A DNA stretch of 64,000 bases, taken from IMG/VR virus record IMGVR_UViG_3300030102_006934, positions 214,713 through 278,712 of that record. One strand, written 5' to 3'. Below the pieces are notes generated by a model. The model saw only the letters and a list, made by a program, of their open reading frames with translations, did not search any database and was not told where the DNA came from. The stretch comes from a virus. Below are positions 44,395 through 54,110 of this stretch, in pieces. A program made the position numbers and the translations under genes. Position 1 is the stretch's first letter. Each line of letters opens with the position of its first letter.

Positions 44395-46215
44395 ATGGCA
44401 CAGAAAAAAATTAATTACTTAGCTAGAAATTTCGCTGACGTTAGGTCAGAGTTATTTACATTCATTAAAAAATATTATCCTGAAATATTTTCGGATTTTA
44501 GTGATTCCTCAGTTGGTACAATGATGATAGAGTTAAATGCGGCAGTTGCCGACATGTTATCTTACCATACCGATAGAATGTATAACGAAACTCAAATAGA
44601 GTACGCTCAAGAAAGAAAGTCACTATTGAGTATGGCTAGGACAATGGGTATTAAAATACCTGGACAAAGACCAGCCGTAACATTAGTAGACTTTCAGGTA
44701 ACAGTACCAGTTTTCGGTGATAGTTACGACACTAGATATACACCAGTATTAAGGAGTAATGCACAAGTACTGGGTGGGGGGCAGGTTTTCGAAAATTTAG
44801 AAGATATAGACTTCAATTCACCATTTACTGCTGGAGGTATACCCAACCGTACAATAGTACCCAATTTTAATGGTAATGGTGATTTGGTCAACTACACTTT
44901 AACTAAAAGAGAGTTAGTAGTAAACGGTAAGACAACTTATTTCAGTAAGTCTATTAGTCCGTCAGATGTTAAACCATTTTTACAATTAGTGTTACCACAA
45001 ACAAATGTCTTATCGGTTGATAGTATTATAACATTAGAAAACCCAACCGATGGTATTCCAAATTTAGATGTGTTTAATAATCCTCAATTTAGGTGGTATC
45101 AAGTAGACTCTTTAGCAGAGGATAAAGTTTTTGTTGATGATAATTCTAGGACTAGTGATAATAAATCCATCACACCAGCCAAATGGAAAAACGTAACCCA
45201 AAGATTTATAACTGAATACACAGACACTGGATATTGTAAAATTACTTTTGGTAGTGGTACTGGTAATGAAACATCACCTATTATAGACATTGCTAATAAC
45301 TACGGTAATTTAATAAACACCACTGCTTTAGGTGAGATACCTAAAGAAGGTAACACTATGTATGTTAAGTATAGAGTCGGTGGTGGTACAGGTTCTAATA
45401 TAGGTCCTGGTGCAATAACTAGTTTAGGTAACTTTAGTTTGGAGGTAGATGGACCAAACTCTACAATTAGTTCAAGAGTTAGTAAGACATTAAGAGTTTC
45501 AAACCCAATACCCGCCGTAGGGGGATCTAATTCACCCTCATTAGAAGAAATTAGAAATTTAGTTAAATATAATTTCGCTTCACAAAATAGAGCTACAACT
45601 ACTAAAGATTATGTGGCACAAGTATTGAGAATGCCAGGTAAATATGGACTACCTTTTAGGTGGAGTGTAGAAGAAATTTCTAACAAAATAGTTATAACAA
45701 CTATAGGTTTAAATGCCGAAAACAAATTAACCAACGTATCTTCAAGTACATTAAAACAAAATCTATCAACTTGGTTGGCAGATTATAGAATGATAAATGA
45801 TTATGTAGAAATAACAGATGGTAAAGTAATAAACTTAGGTTTAGATCTAGACATATTTGTGGATAAGAGTTTTAATCAATCTGAGGTTGTTAATAATGTA
45901 ATTAGAAGTGTTATAGAATATTTTGACGTTAAAAAATGGTCCATGGGACAAGACATATTTGTTTCAAATTTAGTTGAGACAATAAACAATGTTGGTGGGG
46001 TATTAAACTTAGTTAATTTTAAAGTGAATAACTTAGTTGGGGGTAACTATTCCAACAACAGAACCAATCAGACAACATTAAGTTTTGATGATCAATCTAT
46101 ACCGGCTGTCTATGGTTTAGATATGAGTGATTACACTATATTCGGACAAAATAACGGAATGTTCGAAATTAAAAACCCAAATAGAGATATTACTGTTAGA
46201 GTAAAAACAAACTAA
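44395..46215 (+). CDS. gp6-like baseplate wedge protein
   Basis: The 606-aa protein starts with the typical gp6/BppJ-type helical region: INYLARNFADVRSELFTFIK, then FSDSSVGTMMIELNAAVADML and TQIEYAQERKSLLSMARTMG. The C-terminal half has the characteristic QNRATTTKDYVAQVLRMPGKYG segment. gp6 forms the iris ring of the T4 baseplate (660 aa there). It overlaps the next gene by one base. The identification is strong from motif order and from the gp25 neighbour. Confidence 0.85.
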   Translation: MAQKKINYLARNFADVRSELFTFIKKYYPEIFSDFSDSSVGTMMIELNAAVADMLSYHTDRMYNETQIEYAQERKSLLSMARTMGIKIPGQRPAVTLVDFQVTVPVFGDSYDTRYTPVLRSNAQVLGGGQVFENLEDIDFNSPFTAGGIPNRTIVPNFNGNGDLVNYTLTKRELVVNGKTTYFSKSISPSDVKPFLQLVLPQTNVLSVDSIITLENPTDGIPNLDVFNNPQFRWYQVDSLAEDKVFVDDNSRTSDNKSITPAKWKNVTQRFITEYTDTGYCKITFGSGTGNETSPIIDIANNYGNLINTTALGEIPKEGNTMYVKYRVGGGTGSNIGPGAITSLGNFSLEVDGPNSTISSRVSKTLRVSNPIPAVGGSNSPSLEEIRNLVKYNFASQNRATTTKDYVAQVLRMPGKYGLPFRWSVEEISNKIVITTIGLNAENKLTNVSSSTLKQNLSTWLADYRMINDYVEITDGKVINLGLDLDIFVDKSFNQSEVVNNVIRSVIEYFDVKKWSMGQDIFVSNLVETINNVGGVLNLVNFKVNNLVGGNYSNNRTNQTTLSFDDQSIPAVYGLDMSDYTIFGQNNGMFEIKNPNRDITVRVKTN

Positions 46216-47042
46216 TGATTAAACATAAAATAGTTAATAATTTTGTTTTAGGTGAAGATAACAAGAATTTATACACCATACCTAGTGGTGCTTTGAGTGG
46301 TAACGATGTTTTAATAAAATCAATTCCTATTACCCTAAATTCACAGAATAGAGATACAGGATATGAGGATGTTGTAAATAACTTATTTAAAGAAAACGAA
46401 AAAAAAGTTATAAACCCCTTTGTGGACACAGAAAAAATAAAATTTAATTCAGCAAAAAGAATAGTAGAAGGTGGTTTTTACGTTTATAGTGATTTAAAAC
46501 TAAAATTTTATTTTTCATCACACGATAACCCAAATATAGTTAGTACACCAGCAACCAATTGGGAATCAGCTGGTTTTACCCCTGATGAAATAAATAATTC
46601 ACTAAACAGTTTAAGGTTTAGTTTTTTTAGAGTTGATTTTTATGATTCTGAAAACACTAGAGAACAGAATTTTTTATTCTCCGAGTTTTTAACAGTGGGA
46701 TTCAATCAAACAACCCAATTTAGTTTTAATAGGTTGTATTGGTTTAAAGAAGATCAAAATTTTAAAAACGACACTTATGTGGATTTATATTTCGATGTTA
46801 CTTTTTTCAATGCTAAAAACGGTAGTAGTGTTAGGTTTATAAATAAAACAAACCCAGAAGTAGATGCCACAGTGGAAAGTTACAACCAAAACCCAGATTG
46901 GAGATTTACAAAGATAAGGTTGTTAAATCCATATTTTAACCTTTTAGGTGTCGGTAGTACTAATAAAGTTTTTTATGTTGATCCTAGAAATGATAATCAA
47001 GATGATTTGATAAATTTTACTGAGTTACATTTTATTGACTAA
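46215..47042 (+). CDS. Hypothetical baseplate-region protein
   Basis: The 275-aa protein shares a TAATG overlap on both sides, so it is coupled to gp6 and to the next ORF. It is beta-rich and aromatic (FYVYSDLKLKFYFSSHD, VDLYFDVTFFNA), without Cys. No family is recognised. The position suggests a wedge or fibre-attachment component. Confidence 0.6.
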   Translation: MIKHKIVNNFVLGEDNKNLYTIPSGALSGNDVLIKSIPITLNSQNRDTGYEDVVNNLFKENEKKVINPFVDTEKIKFNSAKRIVEGGFYVYSDLKLKFYFSSHDNPNIVSTPATNWESAGFTPDEINNSLNSLRFSFFRVDFYDSENTREQNFLFSEFLTVGFNQTTQFSFNRLYWFKEDQNFKNDTYVDLYFDVTFFNAKNGSSVRFINKTNPEVDATVESYNQNPDWRFTKIRLLNPYFNLLGVGSTNKVFYVDPRNDNQDDLINFTELHFID

Positions 47043-47293
47043 TGGAAATATATAAAAAAAAGATTGTAATAGACAGTAGACTCTATAAAATTAATTTTAG
47101 TGGTGACACTGAATCTAACTATGATTTGGGTATGGTGAGAATTAAAAATGGTGAAACACCAGAGTCGATTGAGGGTCCAGACTTAAATATAAATTTTTTT
47201 ATTAAACAAAAGGTAAAAGATTTAGGTATATATGAAACATACCAGTATGAAGAACCAACGATACTTAATAATACACAAGTATACGGTAATTAA
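47042..47293 (+). CDS. Small hypothetical tail protein
   Basis: The 83-aa product is beta-rich, opening with IYKKKIVIDSRLYKINFSG. It is coupled upstream by a one-base overlap and is 8 bp before the next gene. No family is recognised. The dense packing in the structural operon supports it as real. Confidence 0.55.
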   Translation: MEIYKKKIVIDSRLYKINFSGDTESNYDLGMVRIKNGETPESIEGPDLNINFFIKQKVKDLGIYETYQYEEPTILNNTQVYGN

Positions 47294-47301
47294 AAACAAA
47301 A

Positions 47302-47940
47302 ATGAGTATAACAGGGGTAACAAGCAGTAAATTATTTAAAGTAAAAACAACTGATTTATCAGACCCATATAAAGTCGGAGTTAATGGTGTATTATCTATT
47401 TTTAGTGAGGGAATAGATGGCACTGATAGTATAGAAAAAGAAATTACTTATCTTATAGATGATATTATATATAAAACTACAATAGATGTAGAACAAGTAG
47501 GTGGTTATAGTTTTCAGTCTTTAATAAAAAACTCACCCACAAACACTAGTGTACTTAGTAAAAAAAGAGCTAGTATTAATGAGGCTACAATAATAGAACA
47601 ACCTAAAAACGGATCTAAAATGGTTAACTTTTTTAAGTTAGACAGGACCAAAGGGGTTGAGAACATTAACGAAAAAACCCAACCACTAAGTATCAATATA
47701 AATCCTAATACAACATTTATAACTAATCAATACTCCTATAATCATTTTATTAGTGAGGATGTTTATAAGGAAAGTGACTATGTTGGTTTAATTGGTGAGC
47801 CAATAATAGAATCTGAAATATTTATTGAAAGGGATACTGGTAGTATTTTTGAGAGACATCAAAGGTTATCAGAAATTAATAGTATAAATGAATTAGAAAC
47901 CTATAGAAACGGTTATTACGAAAATGTAAATACAATATAA
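47302..47940 (+). CDS. Hypothetical tail/baseplate protein
   Basis: The 212-aa protein has an N-terminal beta region (TSSKLFKVKTTDLSD, GVNGVLSIFSEGIDG), a Ser/Thr-rich middle and an acidic C-terminal region. The next start follows after 1 bp. It is likely structural by position; no family is recognised. Confidence 0.55.
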   Translation: MSITGVTSSKLFKVKTTDLSDPYKVGVNGVLSIFSEGIDGTDSIEKEITYLIDDIIYKTTIDVEQVGGYSFQSLIKNSPTNTSVLSKKRASINEATIIEQPKNGSKMVNFFKLDRTKGVENINEKTQPLSININPNTTFITNQYSYNHFISEDVYKESDYVGLIGEPIIESEIFIERDTGSIFERHQRLSEINSINELETYRNGYYENVNTI

Positions 47941-47941
47941 A

Positions 47942-48817
47942 ATGGCAACAGGAAATTATGGTATAGTTAGACCAGCAGATGTAAATAATGAGGATATACA
48001 AATATTCTATAATTACACACCATCAAGACAAACAATATCTGGTACTATGACAGAATTAGATAGTGCTTCTTTAATCACAGATGTAAACGGTGGTATAAAC
48101 TCAGTAATAAGTGGAATTAAAAATTTAAATCTACCAGCGGATATTTTTGGTTCTACTGGTATATATAATATTTTAATTAGACCTAGAGAAACTAACATAA
48201 ATATTATAGACTGTGGTGTTTTATCTGTATCACCAGACGTTAAAGGTATTTTATTCAATGTTAGTGATTTACCAACAGAACTAGCTTCTGATAATTCTTT
48301 AATCGGTTTTAGGGTAGAGTATTTTAATTTAGAGACTGGTATAAAAGAACAAAATTTATTTAGAATAATAACATCTAGTGGTAGAGTAGAACCAGTGAAT
48401 CAAAATTTAAATAATACAAACCAAAAGGCAATACGTTATAGGTATAACGATGCTGGTAGTTTAGTTTTTTGTACACTAACACCAACCTCTACAGCTATAA
48501 CACTACCTAATCAACTACCTTTTATAGGCCAACCTAATCAACAAGTAACTTTAACAAATACTTATTTCGATCCAATACACATAGAGTTAGAAATGGTAGA
48601 ACACAATTCTGAAACACTTGCTTACGCTCTATACGGTAATCAATCTAAGTCTATTCAAGATGGTATATATACTATTTACGATAATGAAAATAACATTTAT
48701 AAACAATATAACTTATTTGAAGTACAAGATGATGCGGGTAACCCATTATTTGAGGCTAGAGAAATTAGGTTAAATATCGATGACTCTAAATCCTTTAGTA
48801 ATATATTTTCAGTTTAA
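47942..48817 (+). CDS. Hypothetical tail/baseplate protein
   Basis: The 291-aa beta-rich protein has repeated Asn/Thr-rich strands, such as YNYTPSRQTISGTMTELD, YNILIRPRETNINIIDCG and ELEMVEHNSETLAYALYG. No recognised domain or membrane segment is present. It lies 1 bp after the previous gene and 13 bp before the gpI-like gene, so it is probably co-expressed with the wedge genes. Confidence 0.55.
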   Translation: MATGNYGIVRPADVNNEDIQIFYNYTPSRQTISGTMTELDSASLITDVNGGINSVISGIKNLNLPADIFGSTGIYNILIRPRETNINIIDCGVLSVSPDVKGILFNVSDLPTELASDNSLIGFRVEYFNLETGIKEQNLFRIITSSGRVEPVNQNLNNTNQKAIRYRYNDAGSLVFCTLTPTSTAITLPNQLPFIGQPNQQVTLTNTYFDPIHIELEMVEHNSETLAYALYGNQSKSIQDGIYTIYDNENNIYKQYNLFEVQDDAGNPLFEAREIRLNIDDSKSFSNIFSV

Positions 48818-48830
48818 AAATTAAATAAAA

Positions 48831-51341
48831 ATGGCAAAAAGAGTAGTACCAGGTTCGTTAACTAAAGTATATCAAAATGAGGATAGAGACTTTTCACCTA
48901 ACTTAGTGGGCCAACAATTTACTGATCCAAACTCTTTTTTTACCCTAGGTAACTTTTCTTTAACCACAAATAACTCTAACATAACTGGTGAGTTCTTCAA
49001 TACAGGAGAATTTTCTAAAAAATTAACTTTAGATAATTTAGAAATAACTACCGAAGAATCTGTAAAAATAAATCAAAAAACTAGTAATAGATTAGATGTT
49101 AGATTAAAGAGTAGTAAAAATGATTTATTATCTTATGTTTATTTTAGTGATGCGAGTAAGTTTGTAGAATCTGAGATAATTGGTGTTATAGAAAAATGGA
49201 AAGGTAGCTTATTTGTTAGGTTTTCATACATAAACGATACTGTAACAGATTTTAATTACGATGAAGATAAAAATATTAGTTATTTTACTGTTTCTAAAAA
49301 TGTTATAACAAACTTCTTTGAGTTAGTAACAAATGAAGAGGCTGAATTTGAAGTTAATAACCAAAATGATATTGCTTATTTACCAAACAACTTTAGTAAG
49401 TACGAAGTGTCAAACGATTTCGGTAAGTTTTCAATAATAGGTTATACTGGTGATACCTTCACTGATGATTACATAAAAATAAAAACAAAAGGTTTAACTT
49501 GGCCTACATTATTAGATAATGGTAGTAGTGCTGGGTCTTTTAGGTATCACATTAAACCCAATGATGATGTTTTAGAAGATGTTTTCTATAGTGAGTTAAC
49601 ACCCTTTCAGTCACAGTTAATGAATCGAGACACTATCCCTATATATACTATTAATTTAAAAAACAATAGTGAAGCCAAATTGGGTTTTAGAACGGAGTCT
49701 TTTAATACCTTTACTTGGCCATTAGAAGATGGTTATAATATATCTATACAAGGTAGGGATTATGCAGATTATTTATTGGGTATGATAAGTTTTGCTGAGG
49801 CTTTTGATTCTAAGAGAACTAATATCATGAGTAGGAAATTAGTTGCAGGTGCTATATTTGAATTTGATACAGCTGGGGATGGTAACGACCCTACTAGTGG
49901 GCGTAAAATAAATAAATTAATTAAAATATGGGGTAGAGAGTATGATAAGGTAAAAACTTATATTGACGCAATTTCTTTCGCTAATGTAGTTAGTTATGAT
50001 GATAATGAAAATACACCAGATGAACTAATTAAAATGATGGCCACAACGTTAGGTTTTGATACTCTACAATCTTATAGTAGTGAAAAGTTGTTAGAATTTT
50101 TTAGATTAACAAACCAAAGTGACTTTCCTTCTAATACTAAAGGTACCTCATTTAAAGAAATGGATATTGAGTTATGGAGAAGATTAATTATTAACGCTTG
50201 GTGGTTATTTAAATCTAAAGGTACCAGAAAAGTTATTGAATTCTTTTTAAATTTATTTAGGATAGATGAATGTTTAGTTGATTTAGATGAGATAGTATAT
50301 GTTGTGGACCAAAAATTAGACTACCAAGAAATTATTACTGAGTTAACATCTTACTATGGGTTTCAACCAGATGAATCACAATTAAGGGTTGATACCGATG
50401 GTTACCCCAAAATACTACCTAATACACCAGATTACTATTTTCAGTTAAATGGTTTTTGGTATGATGGTGGTGTACCAGAAAATACTAAACCAGATGTGAA
50501 AGGTAATAACCCACACTATGGTCCTTACGATTATGGTAGAGCTTATTTCGATAAGTATAGATGTTTATTGGAAAACTTTGTCCCACAAGATATAATCACT
50601 CAGTTGAATTTATTAACCTTTAATTATTTTACTGATTATAGTTTAGGTACTATTGAGGGTGTCGGCCAAACAACCATAGACATTAGTAATCAGGAAGCTG
50701 AACAAATAAACGATGGTAATACACTAATAGAATATAATAACACAACCAACAACTCTTTCTACGCTAATATAATGAATGATGTTGATAATATTAGAGTATT
50801 AAATGCACAAGTAATTAATGCTGGTAGAGATGATGAAACTAGTAGTAACGGTGAAAGTTCTTTTCATATTAATATCTTTACTGGTGGTGAAGATTTTTGT
50901 GAGAATGAATTTTGTCCACAAAATATTTATCCACACCCAGACGGCTCTGGTATTTTTGTTTACTCAACTGAACAACCAAGTCCAGTACCACAATTTTTAC
51001 CACTAGAAAATGAATTTTGTTGTGGACAAATAGGTGGTATTAATTATGTAGATGTTTCTAATGGTACAACACCTTGTTATCTTTGCCCACCTATTGAATA
51101 TGAAATTTTGGATACGAACTCAGAGGGTGAAGAAATAGTTGTAGGTTTTACGAAACCAGATGGGACTGTTAAGCAGATAGACCAAACATGTTGTAATTTA
51201 AGATATGGGGTGAATAACTGGATTACACCACCAGGTGAGATAGTAGTAGTGGAAGGAACTGTAATAGAATTAGCTGGTGTACCTTACTGTCTTAAACCAC
51301 AAACAGTAATTGATTCAGAAGAAAATAACGAATCCTTTTAA
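48831..51341 (+). CDS. Baseplate wedge protein with gpI-like segment and Cys-rich C-terminus
   Basis: The 836-aa protein's central region (about 370-480) holds a tail-protein-I-like stretch: ELWRRLIINAWWLFKSKGTRKVIEFFLNLF. In P2 gpI relatives this LxxSxxxLxxxKGTxxAI helix pattern lies at the wedge core. The N-terminal half is beta-rich. The last about 150 residues have many Cys (ENEFCP, EFCCGQ, PCYLCPP, QTCCNLRYG), some in CC pairs like those of the next protein, suggesting metal binding or disulfides after assembly. A gp7- or gpI-type wedge role is likely but not proven. Confidence 0.65.
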   Translation: MAKRVVPGSLTKVYQNEDRDFSPNLVGQQFTDPNSFFTLGNFSLTTNNSNITGEFFNTGEFSKKLTLDNLEITTEESVKINQKTSNRLDVRLKSSKNDLLSYVYFSDASKFVESEIIGVIEKWKGSLFVRFSYINDTVTDFNYDEDKNISYFTVSKNVITNFFELVTNEEAEFEVNNQNDIAYLPNNFSKYEVSNDFGKFSIIGYTGDTFTDDYIKIKTKGLTWPTLLDNGSSAGSFRYHIKPNDDVLEDVFYSELTPFQSQLMNRDTIPIYTINLKNNSEAKLGFRTESFNTFTWPLEDGYNISIQGRDYADYLLGMISFAEAFDSKRTNIMSRKLVAGAIFEFDTAGDGNDPTSGRKINKLIKIWGREYDKVKTYIDAISFANVVSYDDNENTPDELIKMMATTLGFDTLQSYSSEKLLEFFRLTNQSDFPSNTKGTSFKEMDIELWRRLIINAWWLFKSKGTRKVIEFFLNLFRIDECLVDLDEIVYVVDQKLDYQEIITELTSYYGFQPDESQLRVDTDGYPKILPNTPDYYFQLNGFWYDGGVPENTKPDVKGNNPHYGPYDYGRAYFDKYRCLLENFVPQDIITQLNLLTFNYFTDYSLGTIEGVGQTTIDISNQEAEQINDGNTLIEYNNTTNNSFYANIMNDVDNIRVLNAQVINAGRDDETSSNGESSFHINIFTGGEDFCENEFCPQNIYPHPDGSGIFVYSTEQPSPVPQFLPLENEFCCGQIGGINYVDVSNGTTPCYLCPPIEYEILDTNSEGEEIVVGFTKPDGTVKQIDQTCCNLRYGVNNWITPPGEIVVVEGTVIELAGVPYCLKPQTVIDSEENNESF

Positions 51342-51374
51342 ATAGTGATAAAAAATTTATAAATAAAATAAAAA

Positions 51375-54110
51375 ATGGCTTGTATTACAGAAGATTTAAA
51401 TCCCTCAGTACCTATACTAGGTTGTACGGACCCAACAGCTACTAATTATAATGCTGATGCTAATACAGATGATGGTAGTTGTATATTTAATGAACCACAA
51501 ATCTCTGGTTGTACAGACCCTACTGCCTCTAATTATAATCCAGAAGCTACTATACAACCAGACAATTGTGAATGTACGTATATTATTGATGACTGTCCTA
51601 CTGAGTTGGTTATAATCAACAACGTAATAAAAACCCCAGTTACCATAGATCCAGACGATGATTCAGCAGATGACGAATCTGACGTTGAGGCATTCAGTGT
51701 TCCAAATGAAAACACCTTCCAACCCCTAAGTATAACAACAAATCAACCAATACCAGAAGAATGTTGTACAAATACAAATCCAATACTAAATGAACTAGTA
51801 AATGGGCAAGAAGTTTTTTACAACCAAGAAACAGAAGAATGTGAATTAGTAACACCATTGGGTTGTCCAGAGAATATAACTGTTATAGATGGGGTTCTTT
51901 ATGGTGGTTCGGGTGATAATGTAAATCCAGTTAATGAAGATTGTTGTTCTAACGCAGAGGGCTTCACATACCAAAACAATTTCTTAAATCCAAACGGCAG
52001 TTTAGGTGCTTGTGTAGAAGAAGTTAATTTTACAGAGGAAGATTGTAGTTTAACACTAGCCGATGTTTCTTATGTAAACAATACTGTGGTTTTTGATACT
52101 AGTCAACCATCAGAACCATTAGATCCTAATGAACCAGCTGGGTTTAATAATGAACCACAATTACTAAATATAAATCAAAACTCATCCCAAAACTGTTTCG
52201 CAATCGACTCATGGTATTTTAGAGATGTAACTAATTCTGACGAATTAACCAACCCACTTAATCCAAACGAAAATTTTTCTGGGGGTACAAAATTATTAAC
52301 TTTTTCAATTTCAGAATTGCCTAATATACAAATAGGGGGGCAAATAAGCAGTTTCGGTTTAACTACAAACCCAAACAGCTGTTTTTCAAATTCACAAAAC
52401 GGAGAAAATATTAGTAACTTTTTAAATGGTACGTCCATTATTGTTGATATTAACCCAATTGTTGGAGAACTTGGTTTTATAATAACTACCAATGTAGAGA
52501 TAGGTAATTTCTTAAATGTTACAAATACAAGTGGATGTGAACCACAAACACAACAAAGTGCACAAGCTTGTTCAGTTGTTATAGATGTGAATACCCTTGA
52601 CGCAGAGTCACCAAATCAATTACCAGAATTTGAAATAGATCCAGAAGTAGAATTACCTTCAGACCCATGTAACGTTGAGATACAACCATCAACACCAGCA
52701 CCAGGTAACCCATATCAAAATTTAAGTGAGGCTTGTTGTTCAGTTTTAGGTTCAGATTTAGGTTGGGAGTATTTAGATGGTGTATGTTATTGGAACCCAC
52801 CTACACCCACACCTACAGTTCAAATAGGTTTAAGTGAAACAGATATACAAGTTTTAGACCCAGATTGTACAAGTCTAACGGTTACGGCGTCTTTTTATTT
52901 AGAGAGACCAGATAGTAGTGATTGTGAGGCAAACGATGGGCAAGATATATCAGCATCTTTAGCAATTTATAGTGGTAACAACGTTAATAACGCTTCAACA
53001 ATGGTGGCAACACCACAACAAAGTTATTCACTTTCAAATAATGGTTATTGTCAGTGGACAACTATAACTAGTAATATAAACGTCAACGACAACACACCAT
53101 TTAAAGTTAAAGTAATTGTAGAAGGACTTAAAGAATGTTGTAATTATGATATATTTGTTGATGATATAGCCGTTAATTGTCAAAAACAAGACGTTATTGT
53201 TACGGAAGATTATACAACATGTCCTGGTTTTAATTTAACAAAAGTAATTGATAATAAAAAATCATGGGTTAGAAATACTGAGACACCGATAAATAGAAAA
53301 TTCGCACCAAGTCCTGATGCTGAATTACCTTGGAGGTATACCGATTACTTCCAACAATCTGGTGTTTATGAAAATGATAGTAGGTTGGTTTTAAACAGTA
53401 AAGAACTTTTTTTAAACTTTAACATGAAAAAAGTCCAACCTAAATGTCCTAGTGGATATACCCTTTTTAATAATCAATGTATTAAGCAAACAAGTTCATG
53501 TCCTAGTGGTTACACAGTTAGTGGTAGTACATGTGTTAGTGGTACAACTACAGTAGAACCGATAATTAAAAATAATTTTAAACCGATAAACTTAAACGGA
53601 TGCCAAGAAGAACTCAGTATTTATGAGTTAATAAATTATAAAAAGAACTTTCAAAATTTTTGGGTTAAGTTTATAGAACAATTTGTTCCAGCCACCACAA
53701 TATTTGTTTCTGGTGAAAAGTGGTCTAATAGAGAAGATGAAATATGTGAAGTATTAGAACCTTGTGATTATATAAATAATTTTAGTGAGTCAGGTTTAGG
53801 TTTAAACAGTACTAGTGGAATACCATCAGTACAAAGTACAAATAAAAATATAAACAAAAAGGCTAATGTGGTTTCTTCAAATGATAAGGTAACCTCAACA
53901 AAAAATGGTGATTATTCTGATAATAAAACAGACAAACCAATTTTATTCGACAATTTTAAAGCTTCTTTTTTAAAGAAAGATGATTCTATTTTAACCTCTA
54001 GAAGATTGACTTTAAGAAGTGGTGAATTAGAATTACTTAAAAAGGGTCAGAAAAGTTACCAAAATAAGTTTAAAGAAAAAGTTTACATATTAGAGACTAA
54101 TGAAAGTTAA
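51375..54110 (+). CDS. Cys-rich tail surface protein with GCTDP repeats
   Basis: The 911-aa protein opens with two copies of the GCTDPTAxNYN...DxxxC repeat at residues about 16-36 and 45-65. This repeat type is common in secreted Bacteroidota proteins. Several ECC or DCC modules follow (EECCTN, EDCCSN, EACCSV), each with a later Trp or Tyr and Cys. A Pro/Thr-rich hinge (TPTPTV) leads to a beta domain, and at about 690-720 there are two CPSGYT...C units. The C-terminal helical part (QNFWVKFIEQFVPATTIFV) probably anchors it to the baseplate. No signal peptide is present, so it acts as a virion part. It overlaps the next gene by 11 bp. Confidence 0.65.
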   Translation: MACITEDLNPSVPILGCTDPTATNYNADANTDDGSCIFNEPQISGCTDPTASNYNPEATIQPDNCECTYIIDDCPTELVIINNVIKTPVTIDPDDDSADDESDVEAFSVPNENTFQPLSITTNQPIPEECCTNTNPILNELVNGQEVFYNQETEECELVTPLGCPENITVIDGVLYGGSGDNVNPVNEDCCSNAEGFTYQNNFLNPNGSLGACVEEVNFTEEDCSLTLADVSYVNNTVVFDTSQPSEPLDPNEPAGFNNEPQLLNINQNSSQNCFAIDSWYFRDVTNSDELTNPLNPNENFSGGTKLLTFSISELPNIQIGGQISSFGLTTNPNSCFSNSQNGENISNFLNGTSIIVDINPIVGELGFIITTNVEIGNFLNVTNTSGCEPQTQQSAQACSVVIDVNTLDAESPNQLPEFEIDPEVELPSDPCNVEIQPSTPAPGNPYQNLSEACCSVLGSDLGWEYLDGVCYWNPPTPTPTVQIGLSETDIQVLDPDCTSLTVTASFYLERPDSSDCEANDGQDISASLAIYSGNNVNNASTMVATPQQSYSLSNNGYCQWTTITSNINVNDNTPFKVKVIVEGLKECCNYDIFVDDIAVNCQKQDVIVTEDYTTCPGFNLTKVIDNKKSWVRNTETPINRKFAPSPDAELPWRYTDYFQQSGVYENDSRLVLNSKELFLNFNMKKVQPKCPSGYTLFNNQCIKQTSSCPSGYTVSGSTCVSGTTTVEPIIKNNFKPINLNGCQEELSIYELINYKKNFQNFWVKFIEQFVPATTIFVSGEKWSNREDEICEVLEPCDYINNFSESGLGLNSTSGIPSVQSTNKNINKKANVVSSNDKVTSTKNGDYSDNKTDKPILFDNFKASFLKKDDSILTSRRLTLRSGELELLKKGQKSYQNKFKEKVYILETNES
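51420..51571 (+). repeat. Two GCTDP-type coding repeats
   Basis: Two coding units at 51420-51482 and 51507-51571 specify GCTDPTATNYN and GCTDPTASNYN followed by a spaced Cys. The first unit carries the DDGSC ending; the second ends in NCEC. Confidence 0.75.

Noticed and set aside
51350-51374. TATAAATA on the plus strand before the GCTDP protein, identical to the T4 late -10
   Set aside because: A single occurrence in A/T-only sequence inside a co-transcribed series; not repeated at other genes in this orientation.
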